In this document: one piece after another, positions 26,554-35,400 of the stretch
How positions within the stretch are numbered: the first letter of the stretch is position 1
Layout of the letters: every line of letters starts with the position of its first letter
Source: Lachnospiraceae bacterium UBA7199
GTDB taxonomy: Bacteria; Bacillota; Clostridia; Lachnospirales; Lachnospiraceae
Direction: 5' to 3'
DNA: 54,502 bases
Assembly (NCBI GenBank): GCA_002490775.1
Contig: DKUR01000060.1
Span: forward strand, 1 to 54,502
Notes under the pieces: generated by a model
Told to the model about the DNA's origin: nothing
What the model saw: the letters and a program-made list of their open reading frames with translations, nothing else
The model's database searches: none
Translations under genes and position numbers: made by a program

Positions 26554-27051
26554 CTATGATACTTCTTCTGCAATTTTCTCCACTATACTTCTTAAATCCC
26601 TGCCGCTGCAGTTAATTACAAGGTCCGCATATTTCTCATAAAGGGGAACTCTCTCCTCATAAAGCTCCCGCAGGCTGCTTCCCTCTCTGATCACCACTCC
26701 CCGCTTGTGAAGATCCCCTAACCGCTCCTTAAGCTCCTCATAGGGCAGCTTTAAATAAACCACTGTACCTATTTCCTTAAAATGACACATTGCTTCGTTT
26801 CCATATACCGCGCTTCCACCAGTGGCAACCACCGACTTATCTGCCTGTATCCCTGCATTGATTTCATTTTCAAGGGCAAGAAAACCTGCTTCCCCCAGTC
26901 CTTCAATCAATTGGTAAAGTAGTTTTCCGCTTTGTTCCTGAATCACAAGATCACTATCCACAAACTGAAAGCCCAGTTTTTTAGCAAGTACCACTCCTAC
27001 CGTACTTTTGCCGGAACCGGGCATTCCAATCAAAATAATATTATTTTTCAT
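26554..27051 (-). CDS. aroK: Shikimate kinase
   Basis: A 165-residue cytoplasmic kinase that phosphorylates shikimate at the 3-hydroxyl in aromatic amino acid synthesis. Walker A GMPGSGKST (residues 8-16), the shikimate-binding DSD in FVDSDLVI, and ATGGSAV (in place of the usual ATGGG) are visible, as is a lid-region Arg in KRGVVIREGS. The other aromatic-pathway genes are not in this window. It lies 8 bp after ridA on the same strand. The Ser in the third Gly position is a mild deviation. Confidence 0.9.
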   Translation of the reverse strand: MKNNIILIGMPGSGKSTVGVVLAKKLGFQFVDSDLVIQEQSGKLLYQLIEGLGEAGFLALENEINAGIQADKSVVATGGSAVYGNEAMCHFKEIGTVVYLKLPYEELKERLGDLHKRGVVIREGSSLRELYEERVPLYEKYADLVINCSGRDLRSIVEKIAEEVS

Positions 27052-27059
27052 CTTAAACC

Positions 27060-27437
27060 TTATTTCACCACTGCAATGACTTCTACTTCACATAATACTT
27101 TTTTAGGAAGCTCCTTTACTGCAACACAGCTTCTTGCAGGCTTTCCGGTAAAATATTTTTCATAAACACCGTTAAACGCTGCAAAATCATCCATTTCTGC
27201 CAAAAAGCAGGTGGTTTTTACTACATTTTCAAAGTCAGTTCCTGCTTCTTTTAAGATTTCGCCCACATTTTTCATCACCTGTTCCGCCTGAATCAGAATA
27301 TCCCCCTGCGCGATCTCGCCTGTCTCAGGAACAATCGGAATCTGTCCTGAAGCAAATAAAAATCCATTTGCAAGGATTCCCTGGGAATAAGGTCCGATTG
27401 CTGCCGGTGCTTTTTTCGTTGATACTTTGGTTAACAT
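27060..27437 (-). CDS. ridA: RidA-family enamine/imine deaminase
   Basis: A 125-residue cytoplasmic protein that hydrolyses reactive enamine/imine intermediates from PLP enzymes. APAAIGPYSQGILANGFLFASGQIP, the QAEQVMKNVGEILKEAG segment, and the C-terminal PARSCVAVKELPKKVLCEVEVIAV motif with the key Arg in ARSCV are the family signature. Full length. It forms an operon with the 75-residue protein before it and aroK after it. Confidence 0.95.
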   Translation of the reverse strand: MLTKVSTKKAPAAIGPYSQGILANGFLFASGQIPIVPETGEIAQGDILIQAEQVMKNVGEILKEAGTDFENVVKTTCFLAEMDDFAAFNGVYEKYFTGKPARSCVAVKELPKKVLCEVEVIAVVK

Positions 27438-27461
27438 AATTGTTATCTCCTTTGCTTTTAT

Positions 27462-27689
27462 TTACTCGAATTCTGCTGTTACGTAAAATCCACGTTCGTT
27501 TTGGACAACCCGGATCACCTTCCCTTTTCGGGCAAGCATCCTCTCTCTGAACGGAACATTTCCTGACATGGCTAAAGATGGATCAATGGTATAATAATAA
27601 TTACTGGGAAGTATTCCTTCCGTTACCGTAATTTCATCCCCCTCTTTTAAAAGCCCGGGGCGCTCCATTTTAAACTCCATCTGCCGCAT
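27462..27689 (-). CDS. Small conserved-looking protein, function unknown
   Basis: A 75-residue soluble protein (MRQMEFKMERPGLLKEG...), predicted mostly beta, with charged and aromatic residues and no Cys. I do not recognise a family. ATG 27689 has GGAGGA about seven bases upstream; an upstream start at 27740 is ruled out because it would lie within the promoter at 27712-27740. First gene of an operon with ridA, aroK, the EamA transporter and GH31. The VIRVVQNERGFYVTAEF end could suit a small nucleic-acid- or protein-binding barrel; this is speculation. Confidence 0.7.
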   Translation of the reverse strand: MRQMEFKMERPGLLKEGDEITVTEGILPSNYYYTIDPSLAMSGNVPFRERMLARKGKVIRVVQNERGFYVTAEFE

Positions 27690-27711
27690 CCTTATTCCTC
27701 CATTCTTATCT

Positions 27712-27740
27712 ATTGTAATCGCCTTACTCAAATTTTTCAA
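27712..27740 (-). promoter_or_regulatory. Predicted sigma-A promoter for the small ORF-ridA-aroK operon
   Basis: Minus strand TTGAAA (27740-27735), 17-bp spacer, TACAAT (27717-27712), about 23 bp before ATG 27689. Good match and spacing. Confidence 0.65.
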
Positions 27741-27745
27741 TCTAA

Positions 27746-27774
27746 TTGTTATTTTTAAATTTCTATTTTATAAT
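27746..27774 (+). promoter_or_regulatory. Predicted sigma-A promoter for the EEP-family gene
   Basis: TTGTTA (27746-27751), 17-bp spacer, TATAAT (27769-27774). It lies back to back with the opposite-strand promoter at 27712-27740 and about 50 bp before the TTG start of the EEP gene. Confidence 0.6.
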
Positions 27775-27822
27775 AAAGAGTATCAGGTTTTACCACCTGA
27801 AATCATAAGGAGAAATTATAAA

Positions 27823-28902
27823 TTGAAAAAAATGTTCAAAAAAATTATTATTGTCCTATTGGTAATCGTTGCTGCATTTGGCGCCTATGCGGCATATGTT
27901 TTCGGCACCTACTACCGGCTGCCGGATAATTTGACTCTTGAAGTCAAAAGGAATGGGGAAAACGCTCACTTTGACGAAAATTTTACCATCACCCCAGGCA
28001 ATGCATATTTCATTATGACATATAACATCGGCTTTGGCGCTTATAGAAAAGATTACAGTTTCTTTATGGATGGCGGAAAATCCTCCTGGGGCAAGGACGA
28101 GGAAAGCGTGATTGCTGCTGTATGCGGAATGGGGGAAATCATCACGGATGTAAACCCTGATTTTATACTTTTACAGGAAATCGATATTGACGGCACCCGT
28201 TCTTACCACGTAGATCAGTTAGCGCTTTTAAACCAGTTTCTAAAAGGATATTATTATGATTTTGCACAGGACTACGACTCTCCCTTTCTTTTCTTTCCTC
28301 CCTGGGAGCCTCATGGAGCAAATAAAAGCGGACTTGCAGTTTACTCCCGGGCAGAAATTGCCGATAGTATGCGCAGAAGTCTGCCTATATCAGAGTCTTT
28401 TAGCAAACTGGTAGATTTGGACCGCTGCTACTCCATATCCAGAATTCCCACTGAAAATGGACGTCAATTATGCATTTATAACGTGCACACATCGGCTTAT
28501 GGCGGAAGTGATGAAATAAGACAGGCACAGCTATCTACTCTTTACGAAGATATGAAAGCTGATTATGCCAAAGGAAATTATGTGATATGCGGCGGCGATT
28601 TTAACCATAACCTAAAAGAAAATTCCCAGGAAAATGCGCCGGAATGGGCTTATCCCTTCCCAAGGGAAACTCTGCCGGAAGGATTCCATATGGCTTTGGA
28701 TTCTGCAAAAGATGAAAGTGCTGTTGTCCATAACACCTGCCGCAGCGCTGATGCACCTTATGATCCACAAACCACTTATACCGTCACCTTAGACGGATTC
28801 ATAGTCTCTGACAATGTAAGTGTTAATTATTATCAGCATATGGACTGGGGATATGAATTTTCAGATCATGATCCTGTTTTGATGCAGTTTATATTAGAGT
28901 GA
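27823..28902 (+). CDS. Membrane-tethered endonuclease/exonuclease/phosphatase-fold hydrolase
   Basis: A 359-residue EEP-superfamily protein with an N-terminal membrane anchor (residues 5-27) and its domain outside the cell. MTYNIGFG, a Mg-binding Glu in LLQEIDIDG, NVHTSAYGG, GGDFNHN and the final SDHDPVL give the DNase I/sphingomyelinase-like catalytic set. The substrate could be nucleic acid, phosphoinositide or another phosphoester; not decided. The start is TTG 27823: AAGGAG (27807-27812) lies ten bases upstream, whereas the next ATG (27832) is nineteen bases away. Followed by a terminator, so monocistronic. Confidence 0.85.
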   Translation: MKKMFKKIIIVLLVIVAAFGAYAAYVFGTYYRLPDNLTLEVKRNGENAHFDENFTITPGNAYFIMTYNIGFGAYRKDYSFFMDGGKSSWGKDEESVIAAVCGMGEIITDVNPDFILLQEIDIDGTRSYHVDQLALLNQFLKGYYYDFAQDYDSPFLFFPPWEPHGANKSGLAVYSRAEIADSMRRSLPISESFSKLVDLDRCYSISRIPTENGRQLCIYNVHTSAYGGSDEIRQAQLSTLYEDMKADYAKGNYVICGGDFNHNLKENSQENAPEWAYPFPRETLPEGFHMALDSAKDESAVVHNTCRSADAPYDPQTTYTVTLDGFIVSDNVSVNYYQHMDWGYEFSDHDPVLMQFILE

Positions 28903-28933
28903 AATCCCTCACAGCAAGCTGTGGGGGATTTTA
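28902..28933 (+). terminator. Intrinsic terminator after the EEP-family gene
   Basis: A 13-bp stem with one G-T pair (28902-28914 with 28919-28931), CAAG loop and a short T run; its first base is the last base of the TGA stop codon. Confidence 0.7.
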
Positions 28934-28941
28934 CCCTCGCA

Positions 28942-28983
28942 GCATTCGCCAAATGTCTGCTTCGCAGCCGCTTGGCTCATTGC
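28942..28983. repeat. REP-like compound hairpin
   Basis: Between the EEP terminator and the spoVAA promoter: GCA (28942-28944) with TGC (28981-28983), GCCAA (28948-28952) with TTGGC (28972-28976), and CTGC (28957-28960) with GCAG (28964-28967) could nest into one structured stem. It is more GC-rich than its surroundings. Possibly a short dispersed palindrome. Confidence 0.4.
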
Positions 28984-28989
28984 CCGCGG

Positions 28990-29018
28990 GAATAAAAGAA
29001 TAGAAAAAGGCCATACTA
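28990..29018 (+). promoter_or_regulatory. Sigma-G promoter for spoVAA-spoVAB
   Basis: GAATA (28990-28994), 17-bp spacer, CATACTA (29012-29018). It fits the B. subtilis sigma-G pattern (GHATR, 17-18 bp, CATWHTA) at every defined position, 49 bp before the spoVAA start. Confidence 0.75.
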
Positions 29019-29067
29019 TCCTATATATTTATTTGAGCTAAGCTGAAAGAAAAGGATGGTTATTGAA

Positions 29068-29697
29068 ATGGCAAATTTGGTTTTGTATCTAAAAGCAGAA
29101 CAAAATGCGGAGGTAATGGAAGCACACGTGTGTGTGAAAGACATTGCCTCCCTTTATTGTGCAGATAAATCCGTTTGTGCAAAAGCAAAATCCCTGAAAA
29201 TACACCAGTTCCATGAAAAGGAAAAAAAGCGTCAGGTAATCAGTATTCTTAAAGTGATAGAACTGATTGAAAAGGAATGTCCCGGTGTCAGCGTGGAAAA
29301 TATTGGAGAAAATGCCACTTTAATTGAACTGGTAAATGTGGACAGACATAAAGGGCCTGTGCAGTGGCTTAAAATGATCTTTGTTGCAGCAATCAGCTTT
29401 TTCGGAACAGGCTTTACCATAATGGCCTTTCATAACGACATATCAATTAATAAAATTTTTTCTAATGTATATGAACAGGTCATGGGATACCCTGCCGACG
29501 GATACAGTATTCTGGAAATCTCTTACTCCATCGGACTTGCAGCAGGCATCATTATATTTTTCAACCATATTGGGGGCCGGCGGATCACAAAAGATCCAAC
29601 GCCTATCGAAGTGGAAATGCGTGTATATGAAACAGATGTAAATAAAGCACTGATTGAAACCGCTGACAGGGAGGGAAAAACAATTGATGTTTCTTAA
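29068..29697 (+). CDS. spoVAA: Stage V sporulation protein AA
   Basis: A 209-residue protein with a soluble N-terminal half (about 1-90) and two or three membrane helices after it, the layout of SpoVAA. VENIGENATLIELVN and WLKMIFVAAISFFGTGFTIMAFHND, then YSIGLAAGIIIFFNHIGG, are family-like. It is part of the channel/assembly set for dipicolinic acid in the forespore membrane. ATG 29068 is chosen, not 29056, because the AAAGG site touches the latter. It overlaps spoVAB by 11 bp. Confidence 0.9.
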   Translation: MANLVLYLKAEQNAEVMEAHVCVKDIASLYCADKSVCAKAKSLKIHQFHEKEKKRQVISILKVIELIEKECPGVSVENIGENATLIELVNVDRHKGPVQWLKMIFVAAISFFGTGFTIMAFHNDISINKIFSNVYEQVMGYPADGYSILEISYSIGLAAGIIIFFNHIGGRRITKDPTPIEVEMRVYETDVNKALIETADREGKTIDVS

Positions 29698-30181
29698 ACA
29701 GGTATTTTTAGGAGCCTGTGGACTGAGCTTTGGACTTTTGGCATCCGCAGGTGTTTTTACAGTTTTAGTATCCGTAGGATTGATTCCAAGATTTGCCGGA
29801 AAGCTGCATGTAGCAAAAAAAGTGTTTTTTTTGGAAGAGGCAGTGGTGTTCGGCACTTTGGCAGGCGGATTTTTTAGTGTGTTTCGCAGATATGGGGAAA
29901 TTGGAAAATGGATGCTTACAAAACAGCCCTTTGGCGCTGACACTGCCATAATCTGGCAGATTACTGGCAGCCTCTTTTTGTGCCTGTTTGGATTGTTTGC
30001 CGGTATTTTCGTAGGATGTCTCGCACTTGCAATTGCCGAAATGCTTGATTCCATTCCCATTTTTGCAAGAAGAATCGGCTTCCGGCACGGAATCGGACTG
30101 GCAATTGCTGCTACTGCTGTCGGGAAACTAATCGGCAGCCTGCTTTATTTTTCCAGAGGGATTTATTTGTCTGGAATGTAA
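29687..30181 (+). CDS. spoVAB: Stage V sporulation protein AB
   Basis: A 164-residue membrane protein with four or five helices. GACGLSFGLLASAGVFTVLVSVGLIPRFAGK and the C-terminal GLFAGIFVGCLALAIAEMLDSIPIFARR match SpoVAB. ATG 29687 overlaps the spoVAA 3' end, with GAGGGA upstream. The pair spoVAA-spoVAB is normally the start of one spoVA operon; here spoVAC does not follow but lies 17 kb away. A strong terminator starts at the stop codon. An opposite-strand open frame here is a shadow. Confidence 0.92.
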   Translation: MFLKQVFLGACGLSFGLLASAGVFTVLVSVGLIPRFAGKLHVAKKVFFLEEAVVFGTLAGGFFSVFRRYGEIGKWMLTKQPFGADTAIIWQITGSLFLCLFGLFAGIFVGCLALAIAEMLDSIPIFARRIGFRHGIGLAIAATAVGKLIGSLLYFSRGIYLSGM

Positions 30182-30222
30182 ACAGCCGGCTGAACCAAAA
30201 TACGGTTCAACCGGCTGTTTTT
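30181..30222 (+). terminator. Intrinsic terminator after spoVAB
   Basis: A 16-bp stem with one mismatch (AACAGCCGGCTGAACC, 30181-30196, with 30204-30219), 7-base loop and TTTTT. It begins at the last base of the stop codon and closes the spoVAA-spoVAB unit. Confidence 0.88.
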
Positions 30223-30243
30223 AAGAGGTTTTATAAAAAATTG

Positions 30244-32250
30244 CTACACCCTGAAAGATGCTACTGTCTGATTTAAAAGGGCGCTTAAGCGGAATAATTC
30301 TTCAATCTGGCCAAGCACTGCCTTGGAATTTTCATTTGAACCCTTTGCCGAACTTTCCATATTCTGCATGGCTTCGGCATTTTCACGTACAAGAGCTGTT
30401 ATGGAATTAATAGAAGCATTGATTCCCTCCATACCTGCATTCAACTCTTTGGATGCTTCCCCTAAACTGCTGGAAATATCACTGTAAAACACTGCATCCT
30501 GCTTATACATTTTAGCTAACTGCGTCATCCCTTTATAGTCTTCCATAACCTTTTCATTCATAAAACCCAACAGCTTCTGTGCGCTTTGGGATAAAAAGGA
30601 CACGTTCTGTACCACATCTTCCGTAACCTGACGAATTTTTTCAACTGCCGCCTTGGAATGATCCGCCAACTGGCTGATCTCCTCGGCAACCACTGCAAAG
30701 CCTCTTCCCGCTTCACCAGCTCTTGCTGCCTCTATAGATGCATTCAGGGCCAAAAGATTCGTCTGAGAACTAATAGAAAGGATTTCTTCTGTTAAAGCAT
30801 CTATCTCCCGCACTCTTTGGCTGTCTGTTATGGCCTTTTCCAGCTCCCCTTTTGTTTCATCATAAAGGGTAACAGCTTCTTTGCCTGACTTTTCTGCTGT
30901 TTCATTTTGTTTTCCTGCGCGCTGCATAATATCTCCAGACTGAATGGATGCCTCTTCTGCCTTCTGCGCAACATTTTCCACCACTAAGCCCAATTCCTGT
31001 CCAGTCTGCATAATCTGCTCTGCCAGTTCTCTTGCCTGTGTTGTCTGTTCCATTGCCCGGACTGCGGCTATTAAAATATTAGAAATATCATTTGTCAATA
31101 CCGTCATTTTTTCAGAGGTGCCCTCTGCAATGGTTCCAATATTTTCGGCTTTTTCTTTTGTGCTTAAAATGATTCCTCTGATCTGCTGCTTTACTTCTAT
31201 GGTAGCAGTCCTTATTTGTTCTGTTTCATTCTTATATTCTTTTGGAATCTTATTACTTTTTTCTATGATGGTATTTTCTGAAAAGTCGCCGGATGCAAAC
31301 TGTTTCAGCATCCGTACCGGCTCCAGCATCTTTCCAATCATCCATGCCATAAAGCATGTCACAAGACCGATGATCACAAGCGCAATAACGGCTGCCACAA
31401 TAACCATAGCCCCAAGAGATTCTCTCACATTATCCGTGGGAACTGCCACTCCCAGCTTCCAATTGCTTCCTGCTATCAAAGACGTTGCAAAATAACACTC
31501 TCTGCCGTCATAATCCGTAAGTTTTACTACATCAGCAGTAGTCCCATTTATCAAATCTGAAAGTCCCGGCATAATATCCACTACCAAAACCGCCTCGTCT
31601 TCAGTAGGTTCATATTCTTTATTCTTATGGGCTACATACTGCCCACTGCTGTCTACTAAAAATCCATACACCCCTTTTTCAAAATTAATACTGCCGGTCA
31701 GATCAGTGACCGTACCTAGCGTTACGTCCAGTCCGATCACTGCTGCCAGCTCTCCATTTATGTACACAGGTGATGCTATGGTAGTACACATTTGATTGGT
31801 AATCACATCCCAGTAAGGATCTGTTACAATTGTCCCTGCTGCCTGAGCCGCCTGCTGGTACCAGCCCCGCTGTACGGGATCATATCCTTCCGGTATTCCT
31901 GCTTCCCGGTTTGATTGAATAAACTTACTGTTTTTCGTTCCACAATATAAATTTAAAAGCTCTGATCTGCCAGATGCATAAGTATCCACCACTGCCTGAA
32001 TAAAATCATCCTCAATACTGCCTGCTGCCTCTATACTGTTTGCAGCTCCATCTGCAACCATCTTTTCATTTTCGATCCATGTATTGATCTCCTCTGCATA
32101 TTTTTCTGCGTTAAGCTGCAGAGCCTGCGTCTGATCTTTGATGAAGCGCCTCCCCGCAACTGTCACGATTCCCACTGTTGTCAGCATAATACTTAATGCA
32201 ACAATGCAGATCACACTGATTGAAAGTTTCCCTTTAATCGTTTTCCCCAT
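30244..32250 (-). CDS. Methyl-accepting chemotaxis protein with dCache sensor
   Basis: A 668-residue chemoreceptor. Membrane helix 1 at about residues 9-32, an extracellular double-Cache domain at about 33-280 (PVQRGWYQQAAQA, DPYWDVITNQMCTTIASPVY and LAAVIGLDVTL are dCache_1 features), helix 2 at about 281-307, a HAMP-like linker, and a signalling domain ending near 660. The hairpin tip EILSISSQTNLLALNASIEAARAGEAGRGFAVVAEEI is canonical and binds CheA/CheW. dCache domains of this kind usually bind amino acids or similar; no ligand motif is resolved here. No other chemotaxis genes in the window. Confidence 0.93.
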   Translation of the reverse strand: MGKTIKGKLSISVICIVALSIMLTTVGIVTVAGRRFIKDQTQALQLNAEKYAEEINTWIENEKMVADGAANSIEAAGSIEDDFIQAVVDTYASGRSELLNLYCGTKNSKFIQSNREAGIPEGYDPVQRGWYQQAAQAAGTIVTDPYWDVITNQMCTTIASPVYINGELAAVIGLDVTLGTVTDLTGSINFEKGVYGFLVDSSGQYVAHKNKEYEPTEDEAVLVVDIMPGLSDLINGTTADVVKLTDYDGRECYFATSLIAGSNWKLGVAVPTDNVRESLGAMVIVAAVIALVIIGLVTCFMAWMIGKMLEPVRMLKQFASGDFSENTIIEKSNKIPKEYKNETEQIRTATIEVKQQIRGIILSTKEKAENIGTIAEGTSEKMTVLTNDISNILIAAVRAMEQTTQARELAEQIMQTGQELGLVVENVAQKAEEASIQSGDIMQRAGKQNETAEKSGKEAVTLYDETKGELEKAITDSQRVREIDALTEEILSISSQTNLLALNASIEAARAGEAGRGFAVVAEEISQLADHSKAAVEKIRQVTEDVVQNVSFLSQSAQKLLGFMNEKVMEDYKGMTQLAKMYKQDAVFYSDISSSLGEASKELNAGMEGINASINSITALVRENAEAMQNMESSAKGSNENSKAVLGQIEELFRLSALLNQTVASFRV

Positions 32251-32303
32251 AATCCCTATCCCTCTTTTTTGCCATTTCTGCCTGTTCTGTCCGCACCACT
32301 CCG

Positions 32304-32353
32304 GTAAAGGGGCATATCCTGCTGCTTTCTGCTGCAGAACGCTGCCCCTTTAC
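32304..32353. repeat. Hairpin between the giant-protein gene and the chemoreceptor gene
   Basis: GTAAAGGGGC (32304-32313) pairs perfectly with GCCCCTTTAC (32344-32353); inside it CTGCTG and CAGCAG segments can pair further. It lies in the 197-bp gap between the giant-protein stop codon and the chemoreceptor start. T-rich sequence follows it only on the plus strand, so it is not a clear terminator for the giant gene. Confidence 0.5.
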
Positions 32354-32447
32354 ATTATTTTATCATCATAAATAACCATTTGACATCCATATGGGATTTT
32401 TTATTTGTTTTATGGGAAATTTTGTTATCATACTCATTTTTTTGGCA

Positions 32448-35400
32448 TCAATTATCCCTAACCTCTTTCTCCTCCTTTTTCCTGCGCCAGCATAAAATAG
32501 TAATGCCAAGCACCAGCACCAGAATCACTGCCAGCCATATAAAACAGCAGATACCAAGGAAAGTAGGACAAATATGGCATAACCCACACTTACCGCCTGC
32601 ATCAACTCTTTCTTCTCTTAGGGCAATTGCATAGGTAGAAAACAGATGTGTCCGTATGGTAATTGTATCTTCAGCGTCGTCTAAATCCTCAAGCAGTGTA
32701 TAATCCCCTTCATGTACACGAACCACATAAAATTGACGGTTTTCTTTCTGTAATTCCCCGGGAATATCAATTACAATCTCTACTTCCTCATTTGTTCTCG
32801 TAACTGGGCTCCATTCCCCTTCTCCTATACGCATATACATTGCAATATCAATGTATCTGTCAATGGTCAGGTCGGGAATTTCATTTCTGCTTTCCTCAAT
32901 TCCCTGCTTTGCAAGTATTTTGTCCTCCTGTGGTACTAGTTCATCAACAGCATCCACATCAATACGGATCTCTACTACTGCTCCCTGTGTCACCTGGTTG
33001 ATTTCTTTGTGGGATAGAACTGCATTGGCCACTTCAATGGCATCTGTCACATTGGCAGTACACTGTTTTTCGTTTACATTATTTATAGTAACAACTACAC
33101 TGCCCTGCTCTAAGTAAAGTACTGCCTTCAAAGTTTTCCTGCTATCGTCTACTTCCTTCGGGCTGACCAGCCCCTGCCTTAAATCTTTTCCTGTATCCTG
33201 TACTCCTGTTGCAGTTTCTCCCTGATTTCCCACTGAATTTCCATCTTGTACCACACTCTTTTGTACAATCTTTCCATCCTTTACCATGCAGACCGCAGTC
33301 CCTGCTGCTGCCAATACAGCCTCATCTTTTTCCTCTGTCTGAGAATTGCTCTCCTTCTCGTCCTCCTTTTGATCCTTTCCATTCTGCTTGGAAATATCAT
33401 CAGCAGAATTACTATTGCCACTGCTGCTGCCGGTTTCCATACCTGAATCTTTTTCATCCAAGCTCTTTCCTTCTAAAGCATCCCCTTCCTCCTTACTGTC
33501 TTTTCCGGTTGTACCGGAAGGAACTTCAGGATTTTGGCTCTCACTTTCTGAAGAACTGCCGGAAGAATCACCGCCTGTATTATCTTTGTCCTCCTCATTG
33601 GTTTTATCTTCTTCGGGATCCTTGTATTCGTTGATCCTTATTACCACTGTCTGGGAGGTAAAAGCCTGTCCTTCTGCAATATAGCGTACCTCATAACTGC
33701 CCGGAGCAAGGCCTGTAATTACTGCCTTATCTGCCAAAGTCCATTCTCCGCTTCCTGCTTTCCGGTACTCCATGCGCTCATCTAAATTTGTTAATTTTCC
33801 GTCCCCTGCCCCTTTTGCACTTTCATGGACAGGCATAACACCTGCAGGTGCCTTAGGACGGGCTGGTACGGGAAGAATCTGGGGATTACTGTTAGGAACT
33901 ACTTCGCTTCCCTGCTTAATAATTTCAATATTTATACCAAACCAGTTCTCTGAAATCGGGATTGTTCCCTCAGAAGATGCTGTAATCTTCTGGCCTTGAA
34001 TCAGGTAAACTGTTCCTTTTGACAATCCAGTCAATTCTTCCTTCTCATAATCAATTCCTGCATTGGGCATAACCGGACGGGCTGTGACAGAAATGACCTG
34101 TGCCCCACTGTCCGTAGAATTTATTCCATCGCCTTTTTTCACTATGCTGATAGAGCTGCCGGGCCATGTATCGCCAAAAGGAATTTTTCCCTCCTTATCA
34201 GCCTTTGCAGTTATTGTTTTTCCCTGCTCATCGGTTATTTCATAATCTGCACCGGGCACCAGACCTTCTATTTTGTCTTCGGGATAATTCACCTTTGCTT
34301 CCGGTGTATTTTCCTGGCCTTTTATTTTTACTGTCACACCTTTTTGTGTGATATTTCCCGCTTGGTCAATTGCACTTATCAGCACATAGACCTCGCCTGC
34401 TCGTCCACCCAGACTGCCTAAGGTAAAACTATATTCCTTCTTCAAAGATGCGTTAAAGTTCCCTTCCTGCTGCTGCTCACTTCCATGATTGATCTGCCAG
34501 AACACTTCCTTGATGCCAGAAGTTATTACCCCTTGTTCTTCGTCTGTGATCTTAATGAGCAAATTGGGAGCCACTTCATAGTAATTGTCAGAAAGTTCCA
34601 CGCCTCCCGGCTGTGTGGCCGCAGTCACATCTGTAGGGTAGCAATCGGCCAAAATAGTGATAACTGGTGCGTTATCCTCCACAAGCACACCTCCGCCGCC
34701 TGCACCAATTGTCTTGGTATCAGATCTATTTCCTGCATAATCTATGGCAGTAATATTGGTAATGCTTCCTTTATAATCCGGCGCAATCACAATTTCTGCT
34801 TCCACGCCCGCCCCATTTGAAGCTGTTTTTAGCTTTGCTGTTTTATCTTCCGAATTTCCATTTTCCGGTGTAAGTGTATATTCCACCTTTTCCACACCGC
34901 TTCCTTTTTCCGTAACCGGAATCGTAATAATCAGACTGTCTTTTTTTATGATCCAGTTCCACAAACTTGTATAGTCCTCATTATAAGATATTTCTCCAAG
35001 CACTGGTTTCGTGATATCCAATCGTGCTGTTAAAGGTTTTGTCTGTGTTACATTGCCAGCCTCATCCACTGCCTTAAAGGTATAAGTATGTTCCCCTTCT
35101 AAAGTTACCGGATAGGTCTCCACAACAGTGTCCTTCGTAGTCTCTCCTGTTGTCATTCCTTCCAGCAAAACATATTCCTCATTGTCACGCTTAATATATA
35201 ACTCTGTCACGCCTACATTGTCTGAATAAGTCAATGTAATGGAAAGCTGGGAATGCCATTTGTCCTCCTTTTTCCCGTCTGACAGTTCTGCTTTTAAGCC
35301 TGGCGCTGTATTTTCCCGCCACTTTGCATATAATCTGACAGTAATGACATTATTTTCCACCTGATAATTGTCTTTATCTATAATACTTCCTATTGTATCC

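Noticed and set aside
29443..30060. 205-residue minus-strand open frame over spoVAA-spoVAB
   Set aside because: It is the antisense of two well-supported sporulation genes, with no ribosome site and a composition typical of a shadow frame.
32448..32700. LPXTG sortase signal at the end of the giant protein
   Set aside because: No LPxTG-like motif precedes the membrane segment; cysteines occupy that place, and no sortase gene is present in the window.
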